Shown here one piece after another: positions 17,804 to 27,705 of a DNA stretch of 64,000 bases (its first letter is position 1; every line of letters starts with the position of its first letter). The stretch covers positions 3,345,850 through 3,409,849 of the forward strand of contig CP050848.1 in the NCBI GenBank assembly GCA_014873095.1, read 5' to 3'. The notes below the pieces were generated by a model, which saw nothing but the letters and a program-made list of their open reading frames with translations, was not told where the DNA came from and did not search any database. The stretch is from Planctomycetales bacterium ZRK34. Its GTDB lineage: Bacteria > Planctomycetota > Phycisphaerae > Phycisphaerales > Zrk34. The position numbers and the translations under genes are program-made.

Positions 17804-20800
17804 TTACGGCGTGGCCGGGGCCGCCTGGTTGAACAGGACGGTACCACCGGCGGCAGCGTCGTTGACGGTGGCGTTGTCGTTGTCGGTTGACAAGGCCGCC
17901 TGGTCAGCATTGGTGAAGTTGATGGTGCTTCCGACGCCGGCACTGATTTCGAAAGTGCCGGAGGTGACGGTGTTGCCCGTGACCATCGAGTTGATGATGG
18001 AGGTGTCGGCACTCGAGAGGTCCAACGCCGCGGTCGTGGCGTTGAAGTCATTGCCGGTAAGAGTGATGTCCATCGTGGCGGTATTGGCCGTCGTACCGAC
18101 GACGCTGTTGGCGCCGATCAGCGTGTTGCCGCTGATCAGGGCGGTGATGTTCGTGGCGTTGGCCGCATCGAGATTGATCGCATCGTTGACCGTGGCGTCA
18201 AACGTGCTGTTGGTGACGGTGATTGCGGTGTTGGCAGTGGTGGTCGAGGCCACGATGCCGCTGCCGGTGATCCCGGTGTTGGCGGTGATGTTGTTGAACA
18301 CGACCATGCCGGGGTTCTGAGCGGTCATCACGTTGCCGGTGACATTGGCGATGGTGCCGCCGTCGAAGGTGGCGGTGCTGGCTACGTTGTTGTCGGTCAG
18401 CACGATGGCGTCGGCGCCGGTGGTATCGATCGCCAAGCCGTTGAAGGTGGTGTCGATGTTGGAGTTGATGATCGAGATGGCGTTGGTGGTTGCGGTGCCG
18501 ATGGTCGTGGTGTTGTTGACGGTCACCTGGGTGCCGGTGACGTTGTCGAGGGCGATGCCGGCGCCGGCGGAACCGGTCGACGAAATGGTGTTCAGGGCGA
18601 TGTTGGCGCCGGTGACGTCAGTCAGACTCAGGCCCATGCCGTTGGTGGCGGCGATGGTGGACGGGCCGGTGACGGTGATGTTGCTCGAATTGTCGGCAAC
18701 GAAGGCGTTGGTGCCGTTGGTGGTGACGGTCAGATCGTTGAAGGTGAACGAGGCGGTGGGGATGTTGCCGGGGCCGGCGGCGGTAAGGGTTTCGCCAATG
18801 CCGATGGCGACGGCGGTTCTCGAGAACGGATTGTTGATGGTCAGGTCGTCGAAGGTGACTTGGCCGTCGAAATCGTCAATGGCCAGCGTGGCGTTGGCGG
18901 TGGCGCCGCCGACGGCGTTGTTCAGGATGACCGTACCGTTGAAATTGTACATGCCACTGGTGGCGTCCATGGAGATGCCGGTGCCGTTGGTGGCGGTGAG
19001 AGCACTGGTGCCATCGAGTGTGAAATTCACATCGCCACCGATAGCAACGATCGCAACACCGTCTTGTGTTTGTACGACGTCGGAAGAGCTTGCGATGTTG
19101 ACCGTTTCGGTTGTGCCAATCAAGGCGATCGTGGCGGAACCAGCGTCGCGGATCAAAACATTGTTGAGTTGGGTTGTGGAGCCGACGGCGTTGCTGTTCA
19201 GGTTCAGGCCGGTGCCGGCAGCGCCAACTGCGAAGATGGTGACGTCTTGAAGGGTTCGCATGCCGTCACTGTTTGAGATGGCCAGGCCGTCACCGGTGAC
19301 GTTGAAGACGCCTGTGGCGGTCCGGTCGGCGGGATTACCGATCATGTTGAAGCCGTCGATGCTGTCCAGGACGATGCCGTCGCCGGTGAAGCTTCCGCCG
19401 ACGCCGCCGGCTGGGGTGCCGACACTGACACGGGTGAAGTTCAGGTTGGTGTCGTTGGAGGCGGAGATGGCGCGGAGATCGGTACCGACGATGGTGATGT
19501 CCTGCACCAGCACGTTGTCGGCATTGTCGATGGTCAGGGTGTTGGCCGTGCCGCCGGCGATGGCGGTGAGCGTGCTGGCGGAGCCGGGGATGGCGAGGTT
19601 GTAGTTGTTGCCCGCGGAGTCCTGGACGACGAGCGTCGATCCGCCGCCGACGAGGGTGCCGTTGGCCATGACGGAGATGCCGTCGACGGTGGCGAAGTTG
19701 CCATCGACCACGAGCACGCCGGTGCCGGCGGCGTTGGCGGCGGCTTCAGCGGTGGTCAGGTCTGACGGATCGTCGGAGGTGCCGACGCCGGCGGCGCCGT
19801 CCTGGGCGAAGTAGATGCCGCCGTACTGGGTGCCCGAGACGGGGTTGGTGGCGACTTCGGTGGTCATGTCGGTGGTGTCCACGGACCGGTTGCTGGTCAC
19901 CAGGTCGATGTCGCGCTGGATGCGGGAGATCATCGCCCAGTACTTCCAGTCCTGGGACATGGTCGGCGGGGCTTCATGGGGATCGCTGCCGAGGGGGATG
20001 CGGATGCCGAAGGTGGCGAACGCCTGCGAGCCGCGCACATTGTCGTGCTGCCATTCGCCGCCGACGATGGCGTGCGAGCCTTCGGGCAGCACATCGATCG
20101 GTCCCAGCGGGATCAGGTATTCCGCACGCAGACGCGGGCCTTCGACGCGGGGGAAGTTGTCTTCGTGGAAGTTGAAGTAGGCTGCGTAGACCCACAGGTC
20201 ATTGTTGAACACGGGGAAGCGCCGGCCGATTTCGACATCGTACCCGCTGAGGGCACGCTCGAAGAATTGAGCCGAGGGTGTGGAGATGAGGATGCTGTTG
20301 CCGACGATGCTGGCGGTGGTGGCGCCGAAGTTATTGCCGACCGTCTCTTGTTTGCTCTCGGGCAGGTAGCCGTTGGCCCGCACGCGCCAGTCTTCCATCA
20401 ACAGTTCGGCGCCGACGGTGCCCTGGAGGAAGTTGTTTTCGAACTCGGTGTGCAGCACATCGAAGAAGCCGTAGAACCCGATAATCATGTCCTTGTTCAG
20501 GACGTGGCGATAACCACCGCCGAGGTTGTATTCCTGCGAATCGTTGTCGTCGAAGCGGCTGCGCAGATCGACGAAGAGCGAGCCGGTGTCGTGCTGCCAG
20601 ACGGGGGCCATGACGTTGACCTCACCGAGGCTGCGTTCGGTGCCGACCTTGCCGCCAAGGTAGAGCTGGGCGGGCCAGTAGGTGTACAGGGCCTCGTCAT
20701 CGGCGGCCAGGGCACGCTCAAGCTGATCGGCCTGAGCGGCGTTGGGGCCTTCGGCGGGGGCGGCCTGCTCGGCGGCGCGAGTCGGTAGCGGCAGCATGAG

Positions 20801-20839
20801 AGCCAGAGTGACAATCGTCAGCAGGAAGCAGCGTTGCAT
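17804..20839 (-). CDS. Inverse autotransporter with beta-helix passenger
   Basis: ATG 20839 has GGAG six bases upstream and opens a signal peptide (CFLLTIVTLALMLPLPTRA). The 1011-residue product has an intimin/invasin-type barrel at about 55-300: LFVDLRSRFDDNDSQEYNLG, GYRHVLNKDMIIGFYGFFD and RVRANGYLPES follow the inverse-autotransporter pattern. A linker (residues 300-330) leads to a long passenger of repeating beta-strand turns rich in Asn, Thr, Gly and Val (NTLTIDNADNVLVQDITIVG and ten or more similar rungs), as expected for a right-handed beta-helix. It should be held in the outer membrane with its passenger on the cell surface. The C-terminus ends without a further domain. Ligand unknown. 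Confidence 0.85.
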   Translation of the reverse strand: MQRCFLLTIVTLALMLPLPTRAAEQAAPAEGPNAAQADQLERALAADDEALYTYWPAQLYLGGKVGTERSLGEVNVMAPVWQHDTGSLFVDLRSRFDDNDSQEYNLGGGYRHVLNKDMIIGFYGFFDVLHTEFENNFLQGTVGAELLMEDWRVRANGYLPESKQETVGNNFGATTASIVGNSILISTPSAQFFERALSGYDVEIGRRFPVFNNDLWVYAAYFNFHEDNFPRVEGPRLRAEYLIPLGPIDVLPEGSHAIVGGEWQHDNVRGSQAFATFGIRIPLGSDPHEAPPTMSQDWKYWAMISRIQRDIDLVTSNRSVDTTDMTTEVATNPVSGTQYGGIYFAQDGAAGVGTSDDPSDLTTAEAAANAAGTGVLVVDGNFATVDGISVMANGTLVGGGSTLVVQDSAGNNYNLAIPGSASTLTAIAGGTANTLTIDNADNVLVQDITIVGTDLRAISASNDTNLNFTRVSVGTPAGGVGGSFTGDGIVLDSIDGFNMIGNPADRTATGVFNVTGDGLAISNSDGMRTLQDVTIFAVGAAGTGLNLNSNAVGSTTQLNNVLIRDAGSATIALIGTTETVNIASSSDVVQTQDGVAIVAIGGDVNFTLDGTSALTATNGTGISMDATSGMYNFNGTVILNNAVGGATANATLAIDDFDGQVTFDDLTINNPFSRTAVAIGIGETLTAAGPGNIPTASFTFNDLTVTTNGTNAFVADNSSNITVTGPSTIAATNGMGLSLTDVTGANIALNTISSTGSAGAGIALDNVTGTQVTVNNTTTIGTATTNAISIINSNIDTTFNGLAIDTTGADAIVLTDNNVASTATFDGGTIANVTGNVMTAQNPGMVVFNNITANTGITGSGIVASTTTANTAITVTNSTFDATVNDAINLDAANATNITALISGNTLIGANSVVGTTANTATMDITLTGNDFNATTAALDLSSADTSIINSMVTGNTVTSGTFEISAGVGSTINFTNADQAALSTDNDNATVNDAAAGGTVLFNQAAPATP

Positions 20840-21005
20840 GGTGAACTCCACAATCAAAAGATAAACAACAGGTAAGTCCCGGCGACCCCCTTGGAATGCC
20901 TGACTATGTTATCGACAAATTGCTTTTTGCAACACCACCCGAATCGGCGCTAGTCCAATTTTTATAGGGCCGATACCATGTGGGCATGACTTTGCGGGAT
21001 GATCG

Positions 21006-23822
21006 ATGACCAAAAACCCCGAAAATGCCTTTGCCGACATCCATTTACAGGGCAGCTTGCGCCCCTCGCAGGCCGAGGCGGTCGCCGTGGCGGCCAAGCA
21101 GTTGGACGCCGGTCAGAAACGCCTGCACATCGTCGCCCCGCCCGGCGCCGGCAAGACCGTGCTCGGGTTGTACCTGTGGGCCCATCACGTCCGCCGGCCG
21201 GCCGTCGTGCTCAGCCCGAACTCCGCCATACAGGTTCAGTGGGCCGACCGCTGCGAGCTGTTCAATCTCCACCAGCGCGATCGTGTCAGCACCGACCCCG
21301 CCTCGCCCGCGCTGCTGACCTCGCTGACTTATCAGTCCGTGACGTTGCCGCGCCGCGGGGGTGACGACCTGGACGCCGCGGCGATCGAGCTGTGGCGCGA
21401 AGTGCTGATTGATCACCAGCAGGCCGCCGACGCCGACGAGGCGGACGTGTGGATCGAGGATCTGCGCCGGCACAACCCCGACTATTTCGAGCAGCGCCTC
21501 GGCAGCTACCGCAAACAGGTGCGCGACACGCTTGCCGTCGGTGGCGAAGCGTTGTCCACGTTACACGAATCGAGTCTCGCCACGCTTCGCCGGCTGCGCG
21601 AGTTCGGCGTCGGCATGATCATCCTCGACGAATGTCACCACCTCATGGGCCACTGGGGCCGCGTGCTTGCAGACGCCAGCGATCTGCTCGACGGGCCCGT
21701 CGTGCTCGGGTTGACCGCCACGCCGCCGGATCGCCGCGGGCGCGATCCCAAAGACGTCGCCCGCTACGACGACTTTTTCGGCCCGGTCGATTTCGAGGTG
21801 CCCGTGCCCGCCCTGGTCAAGGAAGGCCACCTCGCCCCGTACCAGGACCTGGTCTACTTCGTCCGCCCGAGCAGCGCCGAGATGACCTTCATCGCCCAGG
21901 CCGACCAGCGCTTCGATCAACTCGTCAATGAACTGGAGGCGGGGGAAATTCATTTCCCCCGCCTGTCCGACTGGCTGGTCGAGGTGCTCACCGAACGCCG
22001 CCTGCCCACCGGGCCGGTCAAAGACTGGATCGCCTTCGAGCGCCGTGATCGAGCCTTCACCGATTTCGCCCGCCTGTATCTGCGCAGTCGGAAGATCGCG
22101 CTGCCCAAGGGCGTGCCCGATCCGCCGGCGGAACTGATCGACACGCCGCCGCCCCGGCTGGCGCTGCTCGTGCCCGTGCTGGATCGTTACATCCGCCACG
22201 GCCTGCGACGCTCACCCGATCCCATCACCCAACAACTCGCCGATCGCGCCATCGCCGCCCTGCGCATGCTCGGCGTGCAGATCACCGAAACCGGCGCTCA
22301 ACCCTGCGCCTCGCCGGTCAGTCGCGTGATGGCATATGCCCGGGAAAAGACCGCCGCGATGATCGACATTCTCGCGATCGAGCACCAGTCGCTCGGCGAC
22401 CAGCTTCGGGCGGTGGTCGTGACCGACTACGAAAAGACTTCCGCCACCAGCGCCGAAGTCGACGGCCTGCTCGATGAAGAGGCCGGCGGGGCGGTCGCCG
22501 CTTTCCGCGCCTTGCTGACCGACCCTCGCACCGACGCGCTGAACCCGATCCTCGTGACCGGTTCGACCGTGCTCGTGGATGACGATCTGCTCGAAACATT
22601 TCGCGCCGAGGCTCAACAGTATCTCGCGCAGCGGAATGTCGACGTCGAGCTGAGCGCCGAGGATCAGGCCGGCTTTGCGGTGATCACCGGCCGCGGGGCC
22701 GACTGGTCGCCACGCCTTTACGTGGCGATGATCACCGAGCTATTTCAACGTGGGCTGACCCGCTGCCTCGTCGGCACGCGCGGCCTGCTCGGCGAAGGCT
22801 GGGATGCACACACCGTCAACGTGCTGATCGACCTGACGACCGTGACGACCTCGATGTCGGTCAATCAGCTTCGCGGGCGCTCGATTCGATTAAACCCCCA
22901 GTCGCCGGACAAGGTCGCCAACAACTGGGATGTGATCTGCCTGGCCGGCCAGTTCACGCAGGGGCTCGACGACTACCGCCGCTTCATCGAAAAGCATCGC
23001 ACGCTGTTCGGCGTCACCGACGATGGCGCCATCGAGATGGGCTCGTCGCATGTTCACGCTGCGCTGACCGAGCTCGAACCCGAGGGCGTCGAAGAGTCGA
23101 TGGCCGCGCTGAACGATGAAATGCTCGCGCGGGCACAGCGGCGATCGGCGTGTTACGACTTGTGGCGCATCGGCGAACCGTATGACCCGACGCCTGTGCG
23201 CGCCGTCGAGTTGAAAGTCGGCGCCGATGGATTCGGTGGTTTTCCGCCGTTTGCCGGGCGGCGCGAGGAATGGTCCGACCAGGCGCTGGTCACGGCAGTG
23301 GGGCGGGTGATCTACGATGCCCTGCGCGAGGCGAAGCTGATTCGCGGCGGGGCGCGTGTGCGTGGCGCATCACGGGCCGGGGGATATGTGCGCGTGTTTT
23401 TACAGACGGCCGATCGCGAGGCGGCCGAGCTTTTCACCGCGTCGCTGCACGAAGCGATGGGCCCGCTGGATCGACCGCGTTACGTGGTTCCGCGCTACGT
23501 GCACGAGGTCAACGACACCTGGCTGTCGAGCCTGCTGCCGGAGATTGTCGCCAGGTATTTCCGCAAGCGGCAGCAGTGGTACGCCATGCTGCACACCGTG
23601 CCGTCGGCACTGGCCAGGCACAAGGACACCGCAGCGATTTATCAGCGCCACTGGAATCGTCACGTCAGCCCCGGCGAGGCGGTCTACGCACATCACGGCG
23701 AGGGCGAGCGCATGGTCGCCGAGGCGCGGCGAACCGGGCGCGCTTCACGCGCGATGATTCACGAAAAGGATGTGTTCGGGGTGTCGACCGATAAGACGGA
23801 TCAACCGCCGGGCGCGGTGTAG
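21006..23822 (+). CDS. Superfamily II DEAD/DEAH-type helicase
   Basis: 938 residues, cytoplasmic. Motif I is APPGAGKTVL (residues about 44-53), motif II DECHH, motif III LTATPP, and the second RecA domain has VGTRGLLGEGWDAHTVNVLI and NQLRGRSIRLNP (motifs V and VI). An insertion separates the two RecA domains, and about 270 C-terminal residues have no motif that I know. The arrangement is like restriction-enzyme or defence-type helicases, but no nuclease, methylase or other defence gene is next to it. Residues 311-319 (EAGEIHFPR) are encoded by a 26-bp palindrome of a repeat family. The stop overlaps the pseudopilin gene by 22 bases tail to tail. Confidence 0.85.
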   Translation: MTKNPENAFADIHLQGSLRPSQAEAVAVAAKQLDAGQKRLHIVAPPGAGKTVLGLYLWAHHVRRPAVVLSPNSAIQVQWADRCELFNLHQRDRVSTDPASPALLTSLTYQSVTLPRRGGDDLDAAAIELWREVLIDHQQAADADEADVWIEDLRRHNPDYFEQRLGSYRKQVRDTLAVGGEALSTLHESSLATLRRLREFGVGMIILDECHHLMGHWGRVLADASDLLDGPVVLGLTATPPDRRGRDPKDVARYDDFFGPVDFEVPVPALVKEGHLAPYQDLVYFVRPSSAEMTFIAQADQRFDQLVNELEAGEIHFPRLSDWLVEVLTERRLPTGPVKDWIAFERRDRAFTDFARLYLRSRKIALPKGVPDPPAELIDTPPPRLALLVPVLDRYIRHGLRRSPDPITQQLADRAIAALRMLGVQITETGAQPCASPVSRVMAYAREKTAAMIDILAIEHQSLGDQLRAVVVTDYEKTSATSAEVDGLLDEEAGGAVAAFRALLTDPRTDALNPILVTGSTVLVDDDLLETFRAEAQQYLAQRNVDVELSAEDQAGFAVITGRGADWSPRLYVAMITELFQRGLTRCLVGTRGLLGEGWDAHTVNVLIDLTTVTTSMSVNQLRGRSIRLNPQSPDKVANNWDVICLAGQFTQGLDDYRRFIEKHRTLFGVTDDGAIEMGSSHVHAALTELEPEGVEESMAALNDEMLARAQRRSACYDLWRIGEPYDPTPVRAVELKVGADGFGGFPPFAGRREEWSDQALVTAVGRVIYDALREAKLIRGGARVRGASRAGGYVRVFLQTADREAAELFTASLHEAMGPLDRPRYVVPRYVHEVNDTWLSSLLPEIVARYFRKRQQWYAMLHTVPSALARHKDTAAIYQRHWNRHVSPGEAVYAHHGEGERMVAEARRTGRASRAMIHEKDVFGVSTDKTDQPPGAV
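21938..21963. repeat. 26-bp palindrome inside the helicase gene
   Basis: Perfect 12-base arms (GGCGGGGGAAAT and complement) around two bases, read in frame as AGEIHFPR. It is the same length and nearly the same sequence as the intergenic palindrome at 7839-7864. Confidence 0.75.
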
Positions 23823-24295
23823 GTCATCGCATTTTCATCGAAGCCGACAGCCGTGATCTGACCGGTGGATTCGTCGTATTCCCACCCGTCGTTGGCTGTG
23901 CCGTTGCCGGGGCCGACGACCGAGGCGCTGCGCGTGTACTGATGCATCGGCTCGCGCTCCAGGTAGGGCCCGAGCTTGCCCGAGGCGTCGTTGACTGTGC
24001 CGTCGGCGTCGGTCTTGTGGGTCATCACGTCCCACATCTGATCCAGCGTCGGGTAGGTCTCGTTGTGCTGGACGTAGTACATCTCGATCTGGGTGCGGAC
24101 GACGCGGAGATGCTCGAGCATCGTGTTGGACCGGGCGGTGTTCGAAGCGTCGGAAAACTGCGGAATGACAATCGCTGCGAGGATGCCGAGTATCACCACG
24201 ACGATCAGGATTTCAACCAGCGTGAATCCGCCGTGCGGCTTACGTGGTGTGCGAACCCGACGCCCGCGGGCATGAACTCGATCAACCTTGAGCAT
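23801..24295 (-). CDS. Type II secretion/type IV pilin-like pseudopilin
   Basis: ATG 24295 has GGAG seven bases upstream. The 164-residue product has a basic leader of about 22 residues ending in Gly, then FTLVEILIVVVILGILAA, the prepilin-peptidase site with Glu at +5 and the hydrophobic assembly helix. The rest (DASNTARSNTMLEHLRVVRT, YYVQHNETYPTLDQM) follows the GspG-like planctomycete pattern in which a structured head covers the pilus. It is exported, cleaved and methylated by a prepilin peptidase encoded elsewhere. It is an isolated gene; whether it serves a secretion system or DNA uptake is unclear. Confidence 0.88.
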   Translation of the reverse strand: MLKVDRVHARGRRVRTPRKPHGGFTLVEILIVVVILGILAAIVIPQFSDASNTARSNTMLEHLRVVRTQIEMYYVQHNETYPTLDQMWDVMTHKTDADGTVNDASGKLGPYLEREPMHQYTRSASVVGPGNGTANDGWEYDESTGQITAVGFDENAMTYTAPGG

Positions 24296-24482
24296 GATGC
24301 TTCTCCACCATCGACGGTGTCGCCGACTGTTTGTGATTCAGTTTGTCACGACCATCGGCCCGATGCATACAAACCCCGGGCATCTTCCCATCTGGAATAT
24401 GGCTAATTTCGTCCCGATCGGCCAGTGACTTGAGCCCCCAGCACATCCCATCCCCGCTGCCGCGCCTGCCCGACCGTCACAA

Positions 24483-25595
24483 TCATCCCAGACGGTACCG
24501 CATGAGCACATCGCCGCCGAGTCGCTTGACCGACTGAAGCGTCACCGGCCTGGCCGCCGCCATCCGGCCGATCGCTCGACCCGCGTCGACCGAGCAACGC
24601 GCCGCCGCATCGCCCAGCACACGTGGCCCGATAAACACCATCAGCTCGTCGGCCAGATCCTGATCGATCAGCGTGCCCGTGACCACCGCGCCGCCCTCGA
24701 CCAGCACGTTGGTCGCATCATGTTCTTTGGCGAGTATCGACAGCAGCCGCTGAAGATTCAGCCGCCCGCGTCGCCCGTAGCCCGGAAGCGTCACAACCTC
24801 GACGCCGGCGGCTTCGAGTTTCTTCTGTCGGTCGGCCCGCAGCCGCGTGGTCTTCGTCGACGTGGCAAGCATCAGCGGAATCTCCCGGGCCGATCGCACA
24901 AGCTGACTGCTCAGCGGCAGCCTCAGCGTTGGGTCGATAACGATCCGCCGAGCCGTGCGGCGAACCTTCACATCGCGGGCGGTCAGCAGGGGGTCGTCCG
25001 CCTTGGCCGTGCCGACGCCGACGATGATCGCGTCGACGCGCGCCCGAAGCTGGTGCACCATGCGTCGTGACTTTTGGTTGCTGATCCACTTGCTGTCGCC
25101 GCCGCGCGTGGCGATCGCTCCGTCGACGGTCTGCGCCCACTTGGCGATCACGTACGGCATCCCGGTCAGCACCCGTTTGAAAAACGGCTCGTTCAACGCC
25201 GTCGCCTGCGCCCGGCACATGCCGACATGCACCTTGATGCCCGCGGCTTCCAGCGATTTGATGCCCTGCCCGGCGACCTGCTCAAACGAATCCACGCAGG
25301 CGACGTACACCTGTTTGATCTTCGCGGCGATCAGCGCGTCGACGCACGGCGGCGTCTTGCCGTGATGACAACAGGGCTCCAGCGTCACGTAAACATCCGC
25401 CCCGCGCGCCGCGGCACCGGCGGCCTTCAACGCCTCAACCTCCGCGTGTGGGCCGCCGAAGCGCCGGTGCCATCCCTCGCCGACGACCTTGTGATTGGAC
25501 ACGATCACGCACCCGACCATCGGATTGGGCTCGACATACCCGAGCCCGCGTTTGGCCAGCGTGATCGCTCGCTGCATGTGACGGATATCGCTCAT
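24483..25595 (-). CDS. ribD: Bifunctional riboflavin deaminase/reductase
   Basis: 370 residues from ATG 25595. It catalyses the deamination and then the reduction of the pyrimidine intermediate in riboflavin synthesis. The N-terminal deaminase has the zinc set HAEVEAL (His and catalytic Glu) and PCCHHGKTPPC (two Cys). The C-terminal reductase domain begins near residue 145 (PYVIAKWAQTVDGAIA) and has GVGTAKADDPLLTAR and LVEGGAVVTGTLI, as in dihydrofolate-reductase-like RibD domains. Length is usual for the fused enzyme. A palindromic CTCTCCCC repeat lies immediately upstream, so the gene is probably expressed alone. Confidence 0.93.
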   Translation of the reverse strand: MSDIRHMQRAITLAKRGLGYVEPNPMVGCVIVSNHKVVGEGWHRRFGGPHAEVEALKAAGAAARGADVYVTLEPCCHHGKTPPCVDALIAAKIKQVYVACVDSFEQVAGQGIKSLEAAGIKVHVGMCRAQATALNEPFFKRVLTGMPYVIAKWAQTVDGAIATRGGDSKWISNQKSRRMVHQLRARVDAIIVGVGTAKADDPLLTARDVKVRRTARRIVIDPTLRLPLSSQLVRSAREIPLMLATSTKTTRLRADRQKKLEAAGVEVVTLPGYGRRGRLNLQRLLSILAKEHDATNVLVEGGAVVTGTLIDQDLADELMVFIGPRVLGDAAARCSVDAGRAIGRMAAARPVTLQSVKRLGGDVLMRYRLG

Positions 25596-25606
25596 CAAAT
25601 CATCAT

Positions 25607-25738
25607 CCCCTCTCCCCTTGAGGGGAGAGGCTGGGTGAGGGGTGAAGCCGGGTCGTTACGGTTCACTCGTCGAAGCGCACACGCGCCGGTTGACGACCTG
25701 ACCCTCACCCCAGCCCTCTCCCTGCCAGGGAGAGGGAG
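25607..25738. repeat. Inverted CCCTCTCCC/GGGTGAGGG repeat pair
   Basis: Two hairpins (CCTCTCCCCTTGAGGGGAGAGG and, 90 bases on, CCCTCTCCCTGCCAGGGAGAGGG, each flanked by GGGTGAGGG or its complement) make one 132-base element that is itself an inverted repeat. Single versions occur at 50787-50830, 52818-52865 and 57040-57080. Confidence 0.7.
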
Positions 25739-25871
25739 TGCGGATACTTTACCAGCATCGGCAATCCGTCCGCCAGTTGCCGCAGTTTCGCCACAGATCG
25801 GGCCCCCGGCGGTTGACATCGCCCCCGGGCCGCCGGATAGTTGATTGACCCTTCATTTGAAAGGAAACGAC

Positions 25872-26426
25872 ATGGTCGGATGGATCGTTCTGGGCGTCGT
25901 CGCCGCCGTGCTCATCATCTCGCTGATCTCCATCTACAACGGGCTGGTGGCCAAGCGCGTGCAGTGTGAGAACGCGTGGTCGCAGATCGATGTGCAGCTC
26001 AAGCGCCGCCACGACCTGATCCCCAATCTCGTCGAAACCGTCAAGGGTTACGCCAAGCACGAGCGCGAAACGCTCGATGCCGTGATCCAGGCCCGTAGTC
26101 AGGCTGTGTCCGCCACCGGCGTCGAGGATCAGGCTCAGGCCGAGGGGCTGCTCACCGCTGCGCTCGGAAAGCTCTTCGCCCTGTCCGAGGCCTACCCCGA
26201 TCTCAAGGCCAACACCAACTTCATCCAGCTCCAGGAAGAACTCACCAGCACGGAAAACAAGATCGGCTTCGCGCGTCAGCACTACAACGACACCGTCAGC
26301 CGCTACAACACCGCCGTGCAGAGCTTCCCCGCCAACATCATCGCGGGCATGTTCAGCTTCAAGGAACGCGAGTTCTTCGAAATCGAAGACCCCAAAGAAA
26401 AAGAAGTGCCGCAGGTGTCGTTCTAA
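25872..26426 (+). CDS. LemA family protein
   Basis: ATG 25872 has AAGGA seven bases upstream. The 184-residue product begins with one membrane helix (WIVLGVVAAVLIISLISIY), then the family signature NGLVAKRVQCENAWSQIDVQLKRRHDLIPNLVETVKGY. The remainder is a coiled three-helix bundle exposed to the cytoplasm or periplasm (ALGKLFALSEAYPDLKANTNF). LemA proteins act at the membrane, often next to HtpX proteases. Here htpX follows after 36 bases, so a two-gene unit is likely. Confidence 0.92.
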   Translation: MVGWIVLGVVAAVLIISLISIYNGLVAKRVQCENAWSQIDVQLKRRHDLIPNLVETVKGYAKHERETLDAVIQARSQAVSATGVEDQAQAEGLLTAALGKLFALSEAYPDLKANTNFIQLQEELTSTENKIGFARQHYNDTVSRYNTAVQSFPANIIAGMFSFKEREFFEIEDPKEKEVPQVSF

Positions 26427-26462
26427 CGTTTAGCCGGCGGGCTGCCCGTCGCATGGATCACC

Positions 26463-27530
26463 ATGAGCGATCAACAGTCGGTCCATTACTATCCGCCCGA
26501 CGTCACGTTCCACGATCTGATCGCGGCCAACAAGCGCAACAGCCTGCTGCTGATGATCGGGATGGGGGCGCTGACGCTGGCCGTGTCGATCGCCGTCGTC
26601 ATGCTGGCCGCGTTGTTCATGCATCATGGCGATGCGAGCCGGCTCGACCTCAGCGTTCTGTTGTGGGGTGTGCTCATCGGCCTGATGATCGCCGGGCCGG
26701 CCTGCTGGTGGAGTTTCTACAGCGGGGCGCAGACGGTGCTGAATCTCTGCGGGGCCGAGCCGATCGAAAAGTCCGCCGATCCCGAGTTGTTCAACGTCGT
26801 CGAAGAGATGTCGATCGCGGCGGGCATTCCGATGCCGAAAGTGTTCATCATCCAGTCCGAAGCGTTGAACGCCTTCGCCACCGGGCGCGACCCCGAGCAC
26901 GCCGCCGTCGCCATCACGACCGGCCTGCGGAAAAAACTGACGCGCGATGAATTGTCCGGCGTGATCGCACACGAAATTGCCCACATCCGTCATTACGACA
27001 TCCGCCTGACGCTGCTGGTCACGACGCTGGTCGGCATGATCATCGTCGGGTCCGACGTGATGCGGCGCATGGCGTTCGGCGGGCGGTACGGCCGATACGG
27101 TCGGCGGCGCGGCGGGATGATCATGCTCGGCGGCGGGGGGCGATCACGTTCGCGCGGCGGCGGCAGCGGTGGCGGCGGGGGAGGAGCCGTGGCAATCGGC
27201 ATGTTGTTGATCGTGTTGCTGCTGGTATTTTTGATGGTGATCGCGCCGCTGCTGGCGAAGCTGATTCAGTTTGCGGTCAGCAGGCAGCGTGAATTTCTCG
27301 CCGACGCCGGAGCCGCCGAGCTGACGCGCTACCCGCCGGGGCTCATCGGGGCGTTGCGCAAACTCGCCGCCGACGATCAACCGCTGGACACCGCATCCAA
27401 AGCCACCGCGCATCTGTTCATCGTCAACCCGATCCTCAACGCCAAAGGCAAGCAGGAACTCAACTCCGTTTTCAACACCCACCCGCCGATTCGCGATCGT
27501 ATTCTCCGCCTTGAAGCGCTGATGCGGTAA
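26463..27530 (+). CDS. htpX: HtpX-like M48 membrane metalloprotease
   Basis: 355 residues. HtpX degrades misfolded membrane proteins in the cytoplasmic membrane. The zinc motif HEIAH lies near residue 166 and the third ligand Glu is in REFLADAGA. Two N-terminal helices (about 29-52 and 60-82) and two further ones flank the catalytic part. A Gly/Arg-rich loop (GGRYGRYGRRRGG, then a run of Gly and Ser) separates the helix after the zinc motif from the next one, longer than in E. coli HtpX. It follows lemA by 36 bases; this gap holds a CGTTTAGCCGGCGGGC repeat that recurs at 43931. Confidence 0.9.
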   Translation: MSDQQSVHYYPPDVTFHDLIAANKRNSLLLMIGMGALTLAVSIAVVMLAALFMHHGDASRLDLSVLLWGVLIGLMIAGPACWWSFYSGAQTVLNLCGAEPIEKSADPELFNVVEEMSIAAGIPMPKVFIIQSEALNAFATGRDPEHAAVAITTGLRKKLTRDELSGVIAHEIAHIRHYDIRLTLLVTTLVGMIIVGSDVMRRMAFGGRYGRYGRRRGGMIMLGGGGRSRSRGGGSGGGGGGAVAIGMLLIVLLLVFLMVIAPLLAKLIQFAVSRQREFLADAGAAELTRYPPGLIGALRKLAADDQPLDTASKATAHLFIVNPILNAKGKQELNSVFNTHPPIRDRILRLEALMR

Positions 27531-27705
27531 TTGTTTCGCTTTTTCAAAAATATTCATCAAATCGCGATGTTTTTTATATCGCTTCGGCGATCGGCGTGTA
27601 TACTTGTTCCGTCTGCTGACGCGTGAGAAACGTCATCGGGAGTGGATGAAAATCTACACAAGCGCAGATTAATCTGGAATTGTGCTTTTTCAGGAGTGGC
27701 ATGAG

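Noticed and set aside
17811..19250. Long plus-strand frames over the autotransporter
   Set aside because: They are antisense to beta-helix repeats with a clear signal peptide and barrel on the minus strand.
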